DNA of 64,000 nt from Microbacterium sp. MAH-37 (GTDB lineage: Bacteria > Actinomycetota > Actinomycetes > Actinomycetales > Microbacteriaceae), in assembly GCF_009758255.1 (NCBI RefSeq), contig NZ_WSEN01000007.1:265312-329311 (forward strand), in the 5' to 3' direction. Shown piece after piece: positions 1 through 8,027 of this stretch. The translations under genes and the position numbers were made by a program. Below the pieces are notes generated by a model. That model was not told where the DNA came from, ran no database searches, and saw only the letters and a program-made list of their open reading frames with translations. How positions within the stretch are numbered: position 1 is the stretch's first letter; each line of letters opens with the position of its first letter.

Positions 1-2247
1 GGCGTCCGGCCGGATCACGTCCACGTGCATCAGCAGATCCTCCGCGACGTCGCGCCACGGGCCGAAGCCCGCGACCCGGGAGCGCAGCAGGGCAGCACCC
101 GCCCCCGCGGCGAGAAGCAGAGGCCGGACGGGGCGGAGCGCTGCGGCCGACTTGACGGCCATGAGGATGTCCTCCGTCGCGTGGGCGGAGCGATGCCGCT
201 GCTCGGCGACGACGGCCAGGATCGTCCAGCAGTACACCACGGTGAACGGCTCCCGGCCAGGCTCTGCGGACTCGAGGAGGGTTCGCAGAGCGATCTCGTT
301 CTCGCGCTCCGGGTGCATCATCAAGGCGAGAAGCCGCGTCTCCAGCGATTCCTCCCCGAGCACCCGGGCCGCGCGACGGAAGATGCGTTCCGTCAAAGGC
401 ACGTCCTCGGACTCGAGCGCCGCACACATCCAGGGGATCACTCCGAACCCCAGATTGGCGGGCTCGGAGCCGAAGCTGCTGTCCAGAACGCCGGTGACCA
501 GCTGCAGAGACTCGCGCCCTGGCTCACGGTCCAGCCTGTCCAGCGCCAGCAGCAGCTCAGCGCGCTGCTGGTGGTCGTAGGCACCGGGGATGGGCGATGA
601 CCCCGCCATGCTGCGCAGCATGCCGAGAGGCAGAGGCTCGGCCCGATGATAGGCGAGGGAGGCATGCGCGAAGGCGATCCGGCTCGCGACGCCGTCGGCA
701 GGGTTGGCGCTCAGATCACGACTGGTCAGGAGTGAAAGCAGGAGCGGCTGTGCCTCCGTCCAGTCGCCTGCCATGGCTCTCAGTGAGAACGCGCTCTCCA
801 ATGCGAGCATTCGCAGCCAGCCGAGTCCTTCCGCCCCCGCCGCTGCGCCGATGGAAGTGAGCCGCGAGGCCGCGTTCCTGCGGTCGGTCTCGTTCGAGCC
901 GGCGGTCGACCAGGTGCGGGCGAGTTCGACGAACAGTGCGGCACCGGTCTGATCCTCGGCGACGTGCGGGACGTTCCCGGTCTGCGCCGACGGGGTCGCT
1001 CCCGTAGTCCCGGCATGTTCCCAGAGCATGCGCACTGCGGCATCCACGGCATCCGCCGACTCCGAGGCCGACGGGCGCGCCAGCGCGGCGCTCGAGGCGA
1101 TACGGCTCGCGCCGCCCACGCGGTCGGTGAAATGCGGAGCATCCAGCAGCAGCCTCAGGCGGCTCTCCAGGTGCTCGGCCGACGCGGCGGCGGGGAATCG
1201 CTGCACCGCGCGGAGCACCGCGGACACGTGTCCGCGGAAGATAAGCTCGTAGGAGTGCACACTCAGGATGTCGGACACCAGTGCGCCGTCGGAGGATTCC
1301 ACGGCCTGGTCCAGCGCGGCCGCGAGCTCGCCGCGCTGCGCGAACCAGCGTGCGGCCGTCGCATGGCCGCGCGCGGCTGACGCCGCGTCCCGGCGGCGGC
1401 GTTCGGCGCGCAGATAGGCGAAGAGCACCGGATGGATTCGGTACGACTCCCCGTCGGGAGCCGGAGCGATCAGCGCGTTGCGGCGAGCCAGAGCGTCCAG
1501 GATCGCACCGGCATCCGTATGGCCAGAGACGATCGCTGCCAGGGTCAACGGCACATCGTCCGCAACGGCAGACCAGAGCAGCACGTCGCGCTCCTCCGGC
1601 GAAAGCGAATCGATGACCTCGGAGACCAGGAAGTCGGCGATCGCACGATTGCCCGCCAGCCCGCTCACGATGTCCGCGCCCGAGCGCTTCGCATCCCGAA
1701 GCGCGTGCGCGACGAGCACGAACGCCGTCGGCCATCCCTGAGTGCGGACGATCACCTGCGCGATCTCGGCGCCGGTGAGGTCCACATCTCGGGAGGTGAA
1801 GAACGCGGCCGCCTCGTCCTCGGTGAAGGCGAGATCGTCGCCGCGGATCTCATGGGTCAACGCCCAGCGCAGGGGAGAGGCGGGGAACGGATCGTACCGG
1901 CCGGACAGCACGACCCCGGCGGAGGCCGCCTCTGCCTCGATCAGCTCCAGGATCAGGCGCAGCGCTCGCGGAGAGGCCTCATGGACGTCGTCGATCAGCA
2001 GTACGGGTGGGTGCGCCCGGTCCGCGGATCGAAGGCGCTCATGAGCGGCCTCGATCGCCGCATCCCGTGGCCGGTCGACCAGGATGCACTCGCCGGGCGT
2101 TCGAGCCAGCCACTGCCGCAGAAGCGTGGACTTGCCCGAGCCGGGCGCCGCCCAGACGCCCACGACGCGTGCGTCGCGCCCCAGGGTGCGAAAGCGGTCG
2201 AGCAGCCGCTCGCGCTCCACAAGCCCCCCGTGAAGCAGCCCATCCAT
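1..2247 (-). CDS. MalT-like LuxR-family ATP-dependent transcriptional regulator (C-terminus outside window)
   Basis: 749 codons are visible from an ATG at 2247, with GGGAGG about 7 nt upstream. The frame is still open at position 1, so the 3' end is missing. Near the N-terminus is a Walker A motif GVWAAPGSGKSTLL, then a Walker B VLLIDDVHE, followed by the GRYDPFPASPLRWAL and DDLAFTEDEAAAFF segments typical of the STAND ATPases related to MalT. A long helical repeat region follows. In this family a LuxR-type HTH lies at the extreme C-terminus; that part would fall before position 1, so DNA binding is inferred, not seen. A possible -10, TATGCT, lies at 2285-2290. The gene is divergent from the trpS leader. 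The ligand and targets are unknown. Confidence 0.82.
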   Translation of the reverse strand, partial: MDGLLHGGLVERERLLDRFRTLGRDARVVGVWAAPGSGKSTLLRQWLARTPGECILVDRPRDAAIEAAHERLRSADRAHPPVLLIDDVHEASPRALRLILELIEAEAASAGVVLSGRYDPFPASPLRWALTHEIRGDDLAFTEDEAAAFFTSRDVDLTGAEIAQVIVRTQGWPTAFVLVAHALRDAKRSGADIVSGLAGNRAIADFLVSEVIDSLSPEERDVLLWSAVADDVPLTLAAIVSGHTDAGAILDALARRNALIAPAPDGESYRIHPVLFAYLRAERRRRDAASAARGHATAARWFAQRGELAAALDQAVESSDGALVSDILSVHSYELIFRGHVSAVLRAVQRFPAAASAEHLESRLRLLLDAPHFTDRVGGASRIASSAALARPSASESADAVDAAVRMLWEHAGTTGATPSAQTGNVPHVAEDQTGAALFVELARTWSTAGSNETDRRNAASRLTSIGAAAGAEGLGWLRMLALESAFSLRAMAGDWTEAQPLLLSLLTSRDLSANPADGVASRIAFAHASLAYHRAEPLPLGMLRSMAGSSPIPGAYDHQQRAELLLALDRLDREPGRESLQLVTGVLDSSFGSEPANLGFGVIPWMCAALESEDVPLTERIFRRAARVLGEESLETRLLALMMHPERENEIALRTLLESAEPGREPFTVVYCWTILAVVAEQRHRSAHATEDILMAVKSAAALRPVRPLLLAAGAGAALLRSRVAGFGPWRDVAEDLLMHVDVIRPDA

Positions 2248-2349
2248 GACGACGCCCTCCCGACGCAGACCTCTCCCGTCTCGGAGCATATCCAGTTCAG
2301 GGTCCCCGGTGCCGACGTTCGACCGCGAATAGCACGTGACGACGCGGAG

Positions 2350-2355
2350 TATGGT
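2350..2355 (+). promoter_or_regulatory. -10 element of the trp leader/trpS transcript
   Basis: TATGGT ends 6 nt before the ATG of the leader peptide, so the likely transcription start falls on or next to that ATG, giving a leaderless mRNA. No convincing -35 is visible. Confidence 0.5.
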
Positions 2356-2361
2356 TGTCCC

Positions 2362-2403
2362 ATGCGTTCCTCCTTCTCCTCCTCGTGGTGGTGGCTGCTC
2401 TAG
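2362..2403 (+). CDS. Tryptophan-rich leader peptide upstream of trpS
   Basis: A 13-codon ORF reads MRSSFSSSWWWLL and ends with TAG at 2401-2403. Three consecutive Trp codons (2386-2394) just before the stop are the hallmark of classical trp attenuator leaders; Trp is the rarest residue, so a WWW run by chance in 13 codons is unlikely. The ORF has a -10 six bases upstream and lies 91 nt before trpS on the same strand. The third Trp codon lies within a perfect stem-loop (2393-2408). Inferred role: ribosomes stall when Trp-tRNA is scarce and so change folding of the trpS 5' region. Expression of the peptide is not shown here. Confidence 0.78.
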   Translation: MRSSFSSSWWWLL

Positions 2404-2494
2404 CAGCCGGACGCACCAACTCGCGCGCGCTGCACGGCAGCCCGCGCGATCGCGGACCGATCCATCCGTGCAGCCCTGACCCCAGGAGCTCCTC
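2393..2494 (+). promoter_or_regulatory. Candidate trpS attenuator / translational switch
   Basis: Three pairings can be read. Stem 1 is GGCTGC (2393-2398) with GCAGCC (2403-2408), loop TCTA holding part of the leader stop. Stem 2 is GCTGCACGG (2429-2437) with CCGTGCAGC (2466-2474), nine perfect pairs. An alternative stem pairs CGCGCG (2424-2429) with CGCGCG (2443-2448) and so competes with stem 2. If a ribosome stalled on the Trp codons, GCAGC at 2403-2407 would be free to pair with GCTGC at 2429-2433 and block stem 2. No U-run follows stem 2, which ends 10 nt before the trpS Shine-Dalgarno AGGAG (2484-2488), so control could be translational or Rho-linked rather than by a classical terminator. 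Confidence 0.6.
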
Positions 2495-3529
2495 ATGGAT
2501 TCCTTCTCCGCCACCGTCGCCCGGATGCCTGCACTGCAGGCCGAGATCGCCGCGCACCCGGAACGACATCGCATCCTCACCGGTGAGCGGCCGACGGGCC
2601 GGCTGCATCTCGGCCATCTGCTCGGCACGATCCTCGAGCGCGTCCGCCTCCAGCAGGCGGGGGTCGACACGTTCGTCGTGGTCGCCGACTATCAGGTGAT
2701 CACCGACCGCGACACGATGGGCGACATCGTGGCGAACGTGCACGGCGTGGTCAGGGACAACCTCGCCGCCGGCCTGGACCCCGAACGGGCGACGATCTTC
2801 ACGCATTCCTCCGTTCCGGAGCTGAATCAGCTGATGCTGCCGTTCCTCAGCCTCGTGTCCGAGGCGGAGCTGCATCGCAACCCGACGGTGAAGGCGGAGG
2901 CGACCGCGGCCGGCAGGTCGCTCAGCGGCCTGCTGCTGACCTATCCGGTGCATCAGGCAGCGGACATCCTGTTCTGCAAGGGCACCCTCGTGCCGGTGGG
3001 TAAGGACAATCTGCCCCACGTCGAGGTCGCGCGGCAGATCGCGCGCCGGTTCTCCGAGCGATACGGGGCGGTGTTCCCGGAGCCGGAAGGGCTGGTGACG
3101 TCCGCGCCCGATCTGCCCGGCCTGGACGGTCGCAAGATGTCGAAGAGCTACGGCAACGCGATCGCGCTCGGCATGAGCGCGGAAGAGACTACGGCTGTGA
3201 TCCGGCGGGCGCAGACCGACTCCGAGCGGCTGATCACCTACGAGCCCGCTCGGCGACCGGGAGTGTCCGCGCTGCTGGACACTGCCGCCGTCTGTCTGGA
3301 CAGGGACCCGCTCGAGATCGCGGAGGAGATCGGGACTGCGGGGAGCGGCGCGCTCAAGAGCGTCACCGCCACGGCCGTGAACGACTTCCTCGCACCGCAT
3401 CGTGAGCGACGCGCGGCGATCGACGCGGCCACGGTCACCGAGGTGCTGAGAGCGGGCAACGAACGGGCCAGGGAGATCGCCGCAGCCACGCTCGATGAGG
3501 TGCGAGCCGCGATGGGCATGGCGTACTGA
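2495..3529 (+). CDS. trpS: Tryptophanyl-tRNA synthetase
   Basis: 344 aa, the usual length for bacterial TrpS. It charges tRNA-Trp with tryptophan in the cytoplasm. The class I HIGH-type motif appears as TGRLHLGHLLG around residues 33-43 and the KMSKS loop as GRKMSKSYGN near residue 212. The ATG at 2495 has AGGAG six bases upstream, set in the palindrome AGGAGCTCCT. The gene is preceded by a Trp-rich leader ORF and alternative hairpins, which suggests that synthetase level responds to Trp-tRNA charging. Confidence 0.97.
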   Translation: MDSFSATVARMPALQAEIAAHPERHRILTGERPTGRLHLGHLLGTILERVRLQQAGVDTFVVVADYQVITDRDTMGDIVANVHGVVRDNLAAGLDPERATIFTHSSVPELNQLMLPFLSLVSEAELHRNPTVKAEATAAGRSLSGLLLTYPVHQAADILFCKGTLVPVGKDNLPHVEVARQIARRFSERYGAVFPEPEGLVTSAPDLPGLDGRKMSKSYGNAIALGMSAEETTAVIRRAQTDSERLITYEPARRPGVSALLDTAAVCLDRDPLEIAEEIGTAGSGALKSVTATAVNDFLAPHRERRAAIDAATVTEVLRAGNERAREIAAATLDEVRAAMGMAY

Positions 3530-3560
3530 GCGGCACAGCACGCGGGGCCAGACTGGAGGG

Positions 3561-4463
3561 GTGCGGTACGACGAGGCGGTGCAGGCGTTCGCCGTGCACC
3601 TGGAGCAGGTGCGGCGGCTCTCGCCGGCGACCGTGCGCGCGTATCGATCGGATCTGGCCGACCTGGGAGCGGTCGCCGGAGACCGCGATCTGGACGAGAT
3701 CGATCTCGAACTGCTGCGTGAATGGCTGTGGCACGCCACGCAGCGCGGTGACGCGCGCACCACACTGGCCAGGCGAGCGGCCGCCGCGCGATCCTTCTTC
3801 CGCTGGGCCAAGGACGAGGACCGCATCGCCGCGGACCCGAGTCTGCGGCTGGTGACGCCGAAGCTCGCCAGGACGCTGCCCGTCGTGGCCTCGCAGGACG
3901 GCATGCGGGAGCTGCTGGACGCAGAGAAGGATGCCGCCACGCAGGGCGACCCCGTCGCGTTGCGCGATCACGCCATCCTCGAGCTGCTGTACGGCTCCGG
4001 GATGCGGGTGTCGGAGCTGTGCGGTCTCGACGTGGACGATCTCGACCTGGATCGCGGCACCGCGCGGGTGTTCGGCAAAGGAGCGAAGGAGCGCGTGGTG
4101 CCCTACGGCGCTCCGGCCAGGGACGCGGTCGCGGCCTATCTGACCCGTGGACGCCCCGCGCTGCTCGCTCGCACGGACGCCCCCACACCGGCGCTCCTGC
4201 TCGGCAGCCGAGGGGCGAGGGTGGGTCCGCGCAGCGTGTACGCACTCGTCGCCCGCGTGCTCGCTCCCGTCGTCGGGACCGAGACCGTCGGCCCGCACGC
4301 CCTGCGCCACACTGCGGCCACCCACCTTCTCGACGGCGGCGCCGACCTGCGGGCGGTGCAGGAGATCCTCGGCCATGCGAGTCTGGGCACCACGCAGATC
4401 TACACGCACGTCTCCGCCGAGCGGCTCACCGCCGCGTATCGGCTGGCGCACCCGCGTGCCTGA
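3561..4463 (+). CDS. xerC: Tyrosine recombinase XerC
   Basis: 300 aa from a GTG at 3561. Site-specific recombinase that resolves chromosome dimers at dif with XerD. The N-terminal SAM-like domain (YDEAVQAFAVHLEQV) is followed by the catalytic domain with Arg in GSGMRVSELCGLD, Lys in GKGAKERVVP, the HxxR box PHALRHTAATHLL, then His in GHASLGTTQ and the nucleophile Tyr in QIYTH. The start is set by CAGACT (3549-3554) ending six bases before the GTG. Lying just before rpsB supports XerC over XerD, since actinobacteria commonly carry xerC there. It converges on the M23-like gene with a 3-bp gap and no visible terminator. Confidence 0.93.
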   Translation: MRYDEAVQAFAVHLEQVRRLSPATVRAYRSDLADLGAVAGDRDLDEIDLELLREWLWHATQRGDARTTLARRAAAARSFFRWAKDEDRIAADPSLRLVTPKLARTLPVVASQDGMRELLDAEKDAATQGDPVALRDHAILELLYGSGMRVSELCGLDVDDLDLDRGTARVFGKGAKERVVPYGAPARDAVAAYLTRGRPALLARTDAPTPALLLGSRGARVGPRSVYALVARVLAPVVGTETVGPHALRHTAATHLLDGGADLRAVQEILGHASLGTTQIYTHVSAERLTAAYRLAHPRA

Positions 4464-4466
4464 ACC

Positions 4467-5060
4467 TCACCCGCTGTCGCAGCACGGATAGAGGATCGCC
4501 CGTGGCACGTCGCCGAACAGCGGTCGCGGATTCACGTACTCGTCGTCCAGCCGCACACCCACGTGCACGGTCCCCGAGACGGCGTGCCCGCCGGCGGAGG
4601 CCACGGCGACGACCTGACCGGCCTCGATGACGTCGCCGGGTCCGAGATCGGACAACACCGGCTCCAGGGTGATGACGTAGCCGTCCCCGTGGTCGATGGT
4701 GAGCACTCCGCGGTCGACCACGCTTCCGCGGAACGCCACGACGCCGGCTGCGGGGGAGCGGAGTGCACCGGTCGCGATGATGTCCATGCCGCGGTGCCCG
4801 GGCCCGTAGCGGTGCGCTGGAGCGCGGAACGGCTCCGTCACGGTCCGGGCGCCCTCGACAGGCCAGATCCAGGGGGCGTCCGCGGGAAGCGCGGCATCCG
4901 CGGCCTGCGTGTCGTCGCCGGCGGCGACCGGCGGCGGGAGGGGCGACCAGATCACCGAGGATGCCAGGAGCGCCGTCGCCAGGGCGAGGAGCACTGCGCG
5001 TCGCGCGCCCGGCCTGCGGCGTCCGGCATCGGCGGCCGAGCGGGTGCGTACGATGTCCAT
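4467..5060 (-). CDS. Secreted M23/LytM-like peptidase-family protein
   Basis: 197 aa with an N-terminal hydrophobic segment (AVLLALATALLASSVIW) after a basic stretch, so probably exported or membrane anchored. The fold is that of M23 zinc endopeptidases that cut peptidoglycan cross-links: HRGMD supplies the HxxxD zinc ligands and TVHVGV aligns with the HxH-G box. The first His of HxH is Thr here, so catalytic activity is doubtful and a regulatory or binding role is possible. The position between xerC and rpsB matches the M23-family gene found there in mycobacteria. Confidence 0.82.
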   Translation of the reverse strand: MDIVRTRSAADAGRRRPGARRAVLLALATALLASSVIWSPLPPPVAAGDDTQAADAALPADAPWIWPVEGARTVTEPFRAPAHRYGPGHRGMDIIATGALRSPAAGVVAFRGSVVDRGVLTIDHGDGYVITLEPVLSDLGPGDVIEAGQVVAVASAGGHAVSGTVHVGVRLDDEYVNPRPLFGDVPRAILYPCCDSG

Positions 5061-5360
5061 GTCCCCAGCCTGATCGGGTGCGCACGACCCCTCCCGCGGG
5101 AGACCCGGGGCGGGGGAGAACCCGCTGCGGTTCCGCGCCTGGGGAGGGCGGGTGCCGGGGGCCGCATCCTGTACACTGGAACCCGCATCCCTTCCCAGGG
5201 ATGACTACGCGTGCCCAGAGCGACCACGGTCGCGGCATCCACTTCCCGCAGGTCCCGCCTCCCACGAGGCGGGTGGGACGTGTGCCGGGCACCAGGCATC
5301 CGGCCGTCCGGCCGGTGGACAACCTCAACGACGCGAGAGCGTCAGAACCAGGAGACGACC
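5061..5360 (+). promoter_or_regulatory. rpsB promoter and long structured 5' leader
   Basis: A 300-nt gap without a convincing gene. TACACT at 5172-5177 is a good -10, giving a 5' UTR of about 180 nt before rpsB. The leader holds a perfect hairpin CCCGCCTC (5254-5261) / GAGGCGGG (5266-5273) with loop CCAC, and a second GC-rich self-complementary patch near 5299-5318 (CCGGCCGTCCGGCCGG). No T-run follows, so it is not an obvious terminator. A role in r-protein autoregulation is inferred only from position and structure. Confidence 0.55.
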
Positions 5361-6269
5361 ATGGCTGTGGTCACCATCCGCCAGCTCCTCGACAGCGGCG
5401 TGCACTTCGGACACCAGACCCGCCGGTGGAACCCGAAGGTGAAGCGCTTCATCCTCACCGAGCGCAGCGGCATCCACATCATCGACCTGCAGCAGTCGCT
5501 GGGCTACATCGACAGCGCCTACGACTTCGTCAAGGAGACGGTCGCCCGCGGCGGCACGATCCTCTTCGTGGGCACCAAGAAGCAGGCGCAGGAGGTTCTC
5601 GCCGAGCAGGCGACCCGCGTCGGCCAGCCCTACGTCAACCAGCGCTGGCTGGGTGGTCTGCTGACCAACTTCCAGACCATCGCCAAGCGCCTCGCCCGTA
5701 TGAAGGAGCTCGAGGAGCTCGACTACGAGAACCCGGCCGCTTCGGGCTTCACCAAGAAGGAGCTGCTGCTCAAGAAGCGCGAGCTGGACAAGCTGCACAA
5801 GTCGCTGGGCGGCATCCGCAACCTGACCAAGACCCCGTCGGCCCTGTGGGTCGTCGACGCCAAGCGCGAGCACCTCGCGATCGACGAGGCCAAGAAGCTG
5901 GGCATCCCGGTGATCGGCATCCTCGACACCAACGCCGACCCGGACGACTTCCAGTACCCGATCCCCGGCAACGACGACGCGATCCGCTCCGTCTCGCTGC
6001 TGACCCGCATCATCGCCGACGCCGCGGCCGAGGGCCTGCAGCAGAAGCACAACCCGGAGTCGGGCGACGCGGAGCCGCTGGCCGAGTGGGAGAAGGAGCT
6101 CCTCGAGGCGAACGCCTCCGAGGCCGCTGCTGAGGCCGAGGTCGCTGTCGAGGTCGCCGCTGAGGCTGCTGAGGTCGCCGCAGAGGCTGCCGTCGAGGCC
6201 GAGGTCGCCGTCGAGGAGGCCGTCGTCGCCGAGGCAGCCGCCGAGGTCGCCGAGGGCGACTCCAAGTAA
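5361..6269 (+). CDS. rpsB: 30S ribosomal protein S2
   Basis: 302 aa. Component of the small-subunit body. The start [20 protein letters not shown] is the canonical S2 N-terminus, and AGGAG lies seven bases before the ATG at 5361. The S2 fold ends near residue 250; the last 50 or so residues are a low-complexity Ala/Glu/Val tail encoded by repeats of GCCGAGGTCGCC-like units. Such acidic tails are common in actinobacterial S2. It is the first gene of an rpsB-tsf unit that ends at a strong terminator after tsf. Confidence 0.98.
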   Translation: MAVVTIRQLLDSGVHFGHQTRRWNPKVKRFILTERSGIHIIDLQQSLGYIDSAYDFVKETVARGGTILFVGTKKQAQEVLAEQATRVGQPYVNQRWLGGLLTNFQTIAKRLARMKELEELDYENPAASGFTKKELLLKKRELDKLHKSLGGIRNLTKTPSALWVVDAKREHLAIDEAKKLGIPVIGILDTNADPDDFQYPIPGNDDAIRSVSLLTRIIADAAAEGLQQKHNPESGDAEPLAEWEKELLEANASEAAAEAEVAVEVAAEAAEVAAEAAVEAEVAVEEAVVAEAAAEVAEGDSK

Positions 6270-6310
6270 GCATCCCCACGCACACACAACGAAGCAAGGA
6301 GCCACCACAC

Positions 6311-7138
6311 ATGGCCAACTTCACCATCGCCGACATCAAGGCGCTGCGTGAGCAGCTCGGCACCGGAATGGTCGACACCAAGAAGGCGCTCGAGGAGGCT
6401 GACGGCGACGTCGCGAAGGCGACCGAGATCCTGCGTCTCAAGGGCGCCAAGGGCAACGCCAAGCGCGCTGACCGCTCGACCAGCGAGGGCCTCGTCGTCG
6501 CTCGCGAGCAGGACGGCGCCGTGACGCTGATCGAGCTCACCTGCGAGACCGACTTCGTCGCGAAGAACGAGAAGTTCATCGCGCTAGCCGAGAAGGTCGC
6601 CGACGCCGCTGCTGCTGCGTCCGCCGACTCGGTCGAGTCCGTCCTGGCCGCCGCGGCCGGTGACCAGACCGTGGAGCAGCTCATCTCGGACGAGGCCGCG
6701 ATCCTCGGCGAGAAGGTCGAGCTCCGCCGCGTCCGCCGCATCGTGGGCGACGCCGTCGAGGTCTACCTGCACCGCACCAGCAAGGACCTGCCGCCGCAGA
6801 TCGGTGTCGTCGTCGCGTACAGCGGCTCCGACGCCGAGACCGCTCGCAGCATCGCGCAGCACATCTCGTTCGCCGACCCGATCTACCTCACCCGCGAGGA
6901 CGTCCCCGCGGACGTGGTCGAGAAGGAGCGCGAGATCGTCACCGAGATCTCCCGCAACGAGGGCAAGCCCGAGGCAGCCCTGCCGAAGATCGTCGAGGGT
7001 CGCGTGTCCGCGTTCTTCAAGCAGGTCGCGCTGCTCGACCAGGACTACGCCAAGGACAACAAGCTGTCCGTCGGCCAGGTCGCGAAGGACGCCGGCATCA
7101 CGGTGACCGACTTCGCGCGTTTCAAGGTCGGCGCGTAA
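6311..7138 (+). CDS. tsf: Elongation factor Ts
   Basis: 275 aa. Guanine nucleotide exchange factor for EF-Tu. The N-terminal UBA-like helix set (ALREQLGTGMVDTKKALEE) is followed by the TDFVAKNEKF signature near residue 80 and the two dimerisation-like subdomains. AAGGAG precedes the ATG by ten bases. It lies 41 nt after rpsB and is probably co-transcribed with it. Confidence 0.98.
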   Translation: MANFTIADIKALREQLGTGMVDTKKALEEADGDVAKATEILRLKGAKGNAKRADRSTSEGLVVAREQDGAVTLIELTCETDFVAKNEKFIALAEKVADAAAAASADSVESVLAAAAGDQTVEQLISDEAAILGEKVELRRVRRIVGDAVEVYLHRTSKDLPPQIGVVVAYSGSDAETARSIAQHISFADPIYLTREDVPADVVEKEREIVTEISRNEGKPEAALPKIVEGRVSAFFKQVALLDQDYAKDNKLSVGQVAKDAGITVTDFARFKVGA

Positions 7139-7147
7139 GCCACGAGG

Positions 7148-7184
7148 AGGGGTTCGGATCCGCACAGGGTCCGAACCCCTTCTT
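7148..7184 (+). terminator. Rho-independent terminator after tsf
   Basis: A 13-bp stem, GGGGTTCGGATCC (7149-7161) with GGGTCCGAACCCC (7167-7179), loop GCACA and one G-T wobble, followed by TTCTT. It separates rpsB-tsf from pyrH. Confidence 0.88.
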
Positions 7185-7237
7185 CATGCCCGCAGGGCAA
7201 TGCCACTATCGTGATATCCGATGAGAGGACCCTCCCA

Positions 7238-7954
7238 ATGACAGAACGAACCGGACGCCGTCGCGTCCTCCTCAAGCTCTCCGGAGAGGCCTTCGGCGGT
7301 GGCCAGCTCGGCGTCAACCCCGACATCGTGAGCGGGATCGCCCGCGACATCGCTGCGGCCACGGACCGGGTGGAGGTCGCGATCGTCGTCGGCGGCGGCA
7401 ACTTCTTCCGCGGTGCCGAGCTCAGCCAGCGCGGCATGGACCGCGGTCGCGCCGACTACATGGGCATGCTGGGAACCGTCATGAACGCTCTCGCCCTGCA
7501 GGACTTCCTCGAGCAGGCCGGCGCACCGACCCGCGTGCAGTCCGCGATCTCGATGACCCAGGTCGCCGAGCCCTACATCCCGCTGCGCGCAGAGCGCCAC
7601 ATGGAGAAGGGCCGCGTCGTGATCTTCGGTGCCGGCGCTGGTCTGCCGTACTTCTCCACCGACACCGTCGCCGCACAGCGCGCCCTCGAGATCGGTGCGC
7701 AGGAGGTGCTCGTCGCCAAGAACGGCGTCGACGCCATCTACACCTCCGACCCCAACAAGCACGCCGACGCCGAGCGGATCGAGCGTGTGACGTACCGGGA
7801 GGCCCTCCAGCAGGGTCTCAAGGTGGTCGACTCGACCGCGTTCAGCCTGTGCATGGACAACAACATGGACATGCGCGTGTTCGGCATGGAGCCGGCCGGC
7901 AACGTCACCAAGGCGCTGTTGGGCGACCCCATCGGCACGCTCGTCACCTCCTGA
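7238..7954 (+). CDS. pyrH: Uridylate kinase (UMP kinase)
   Basis: 238 aa. Phosphorylates UMP to UDP in pyrimidine synthesis; belongs to the amino-acid kinase fold. [16 protein letters not shown] at the N-terminus is the phosphate-binding segment and [11 protein letters not shown] the second glycine loop. The ATG at 7238 has AGAGGA about ten bases upstream. An in-frame GTG at 7211 is less likely because it lacks a site. Followed by frr after 73 nt, the normal order for this cluster. Confidence 0.95.
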   Translation: MTERTGRRRVLLKLSGEAFGGGQLGVNPDIVSGIARDIAAATDRVEVAIVVGGGNFFRGAELSQRGMDRGRADYMGMLGTVMNALALQDFLEQAGAPTRVQSAISMTQVAEPYIPLRAERHMEKGRVVIFGAGAGLPYFSTDTVAAQRALEIGAQEVLVAKNGVDAIYTSDPNKHADAERIERVTYREALQQGLKVVDSTAFSLCMDNNMDMRVFGMEPAGNVTKALLGDPIGTLVTS

Positions 7955-7991
7955 CGGGCCGTCCGCGGCGCGGCGCACAGCGCCCCGCCGG

Positions 7992-7997
7992 TAGAAT
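7992..7997 (+). promoter_or_regulatory. -10 element for frr
   Basis: TAGAAT between pyrH and frr, about 30 nt before the frr GTG, leaving room for a short leader with GGAG near 8019. It implies that frr-cdsA can be transcribed apart from pyrH. Confidence 0.5.
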
Positions 7998-8027
7998 TGC
8001 CAGAACCACTCGACGAATGGAGAACCC

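Noticed and set aside
716..1735. Minus-strand open frame inside the MalT-like gene
   Set aside because: Out of frame with the P-loop ATPase frame, very Arg/Gly-rich; a high-GC shadow.
2297..3940. Long minus-strand open frame across trpS and xerC
   Set aside because: It is antisense to two clear genes and its translation is rich in Arg/Ser/His with no domain.
5325..6308. Minus-strand frame antisense to rpsB
   Set aside because: Composition of Leu/Gly/Asp repeats mirrors the Ala/Glu/Val tail of S2; no promoter or ribosome site.
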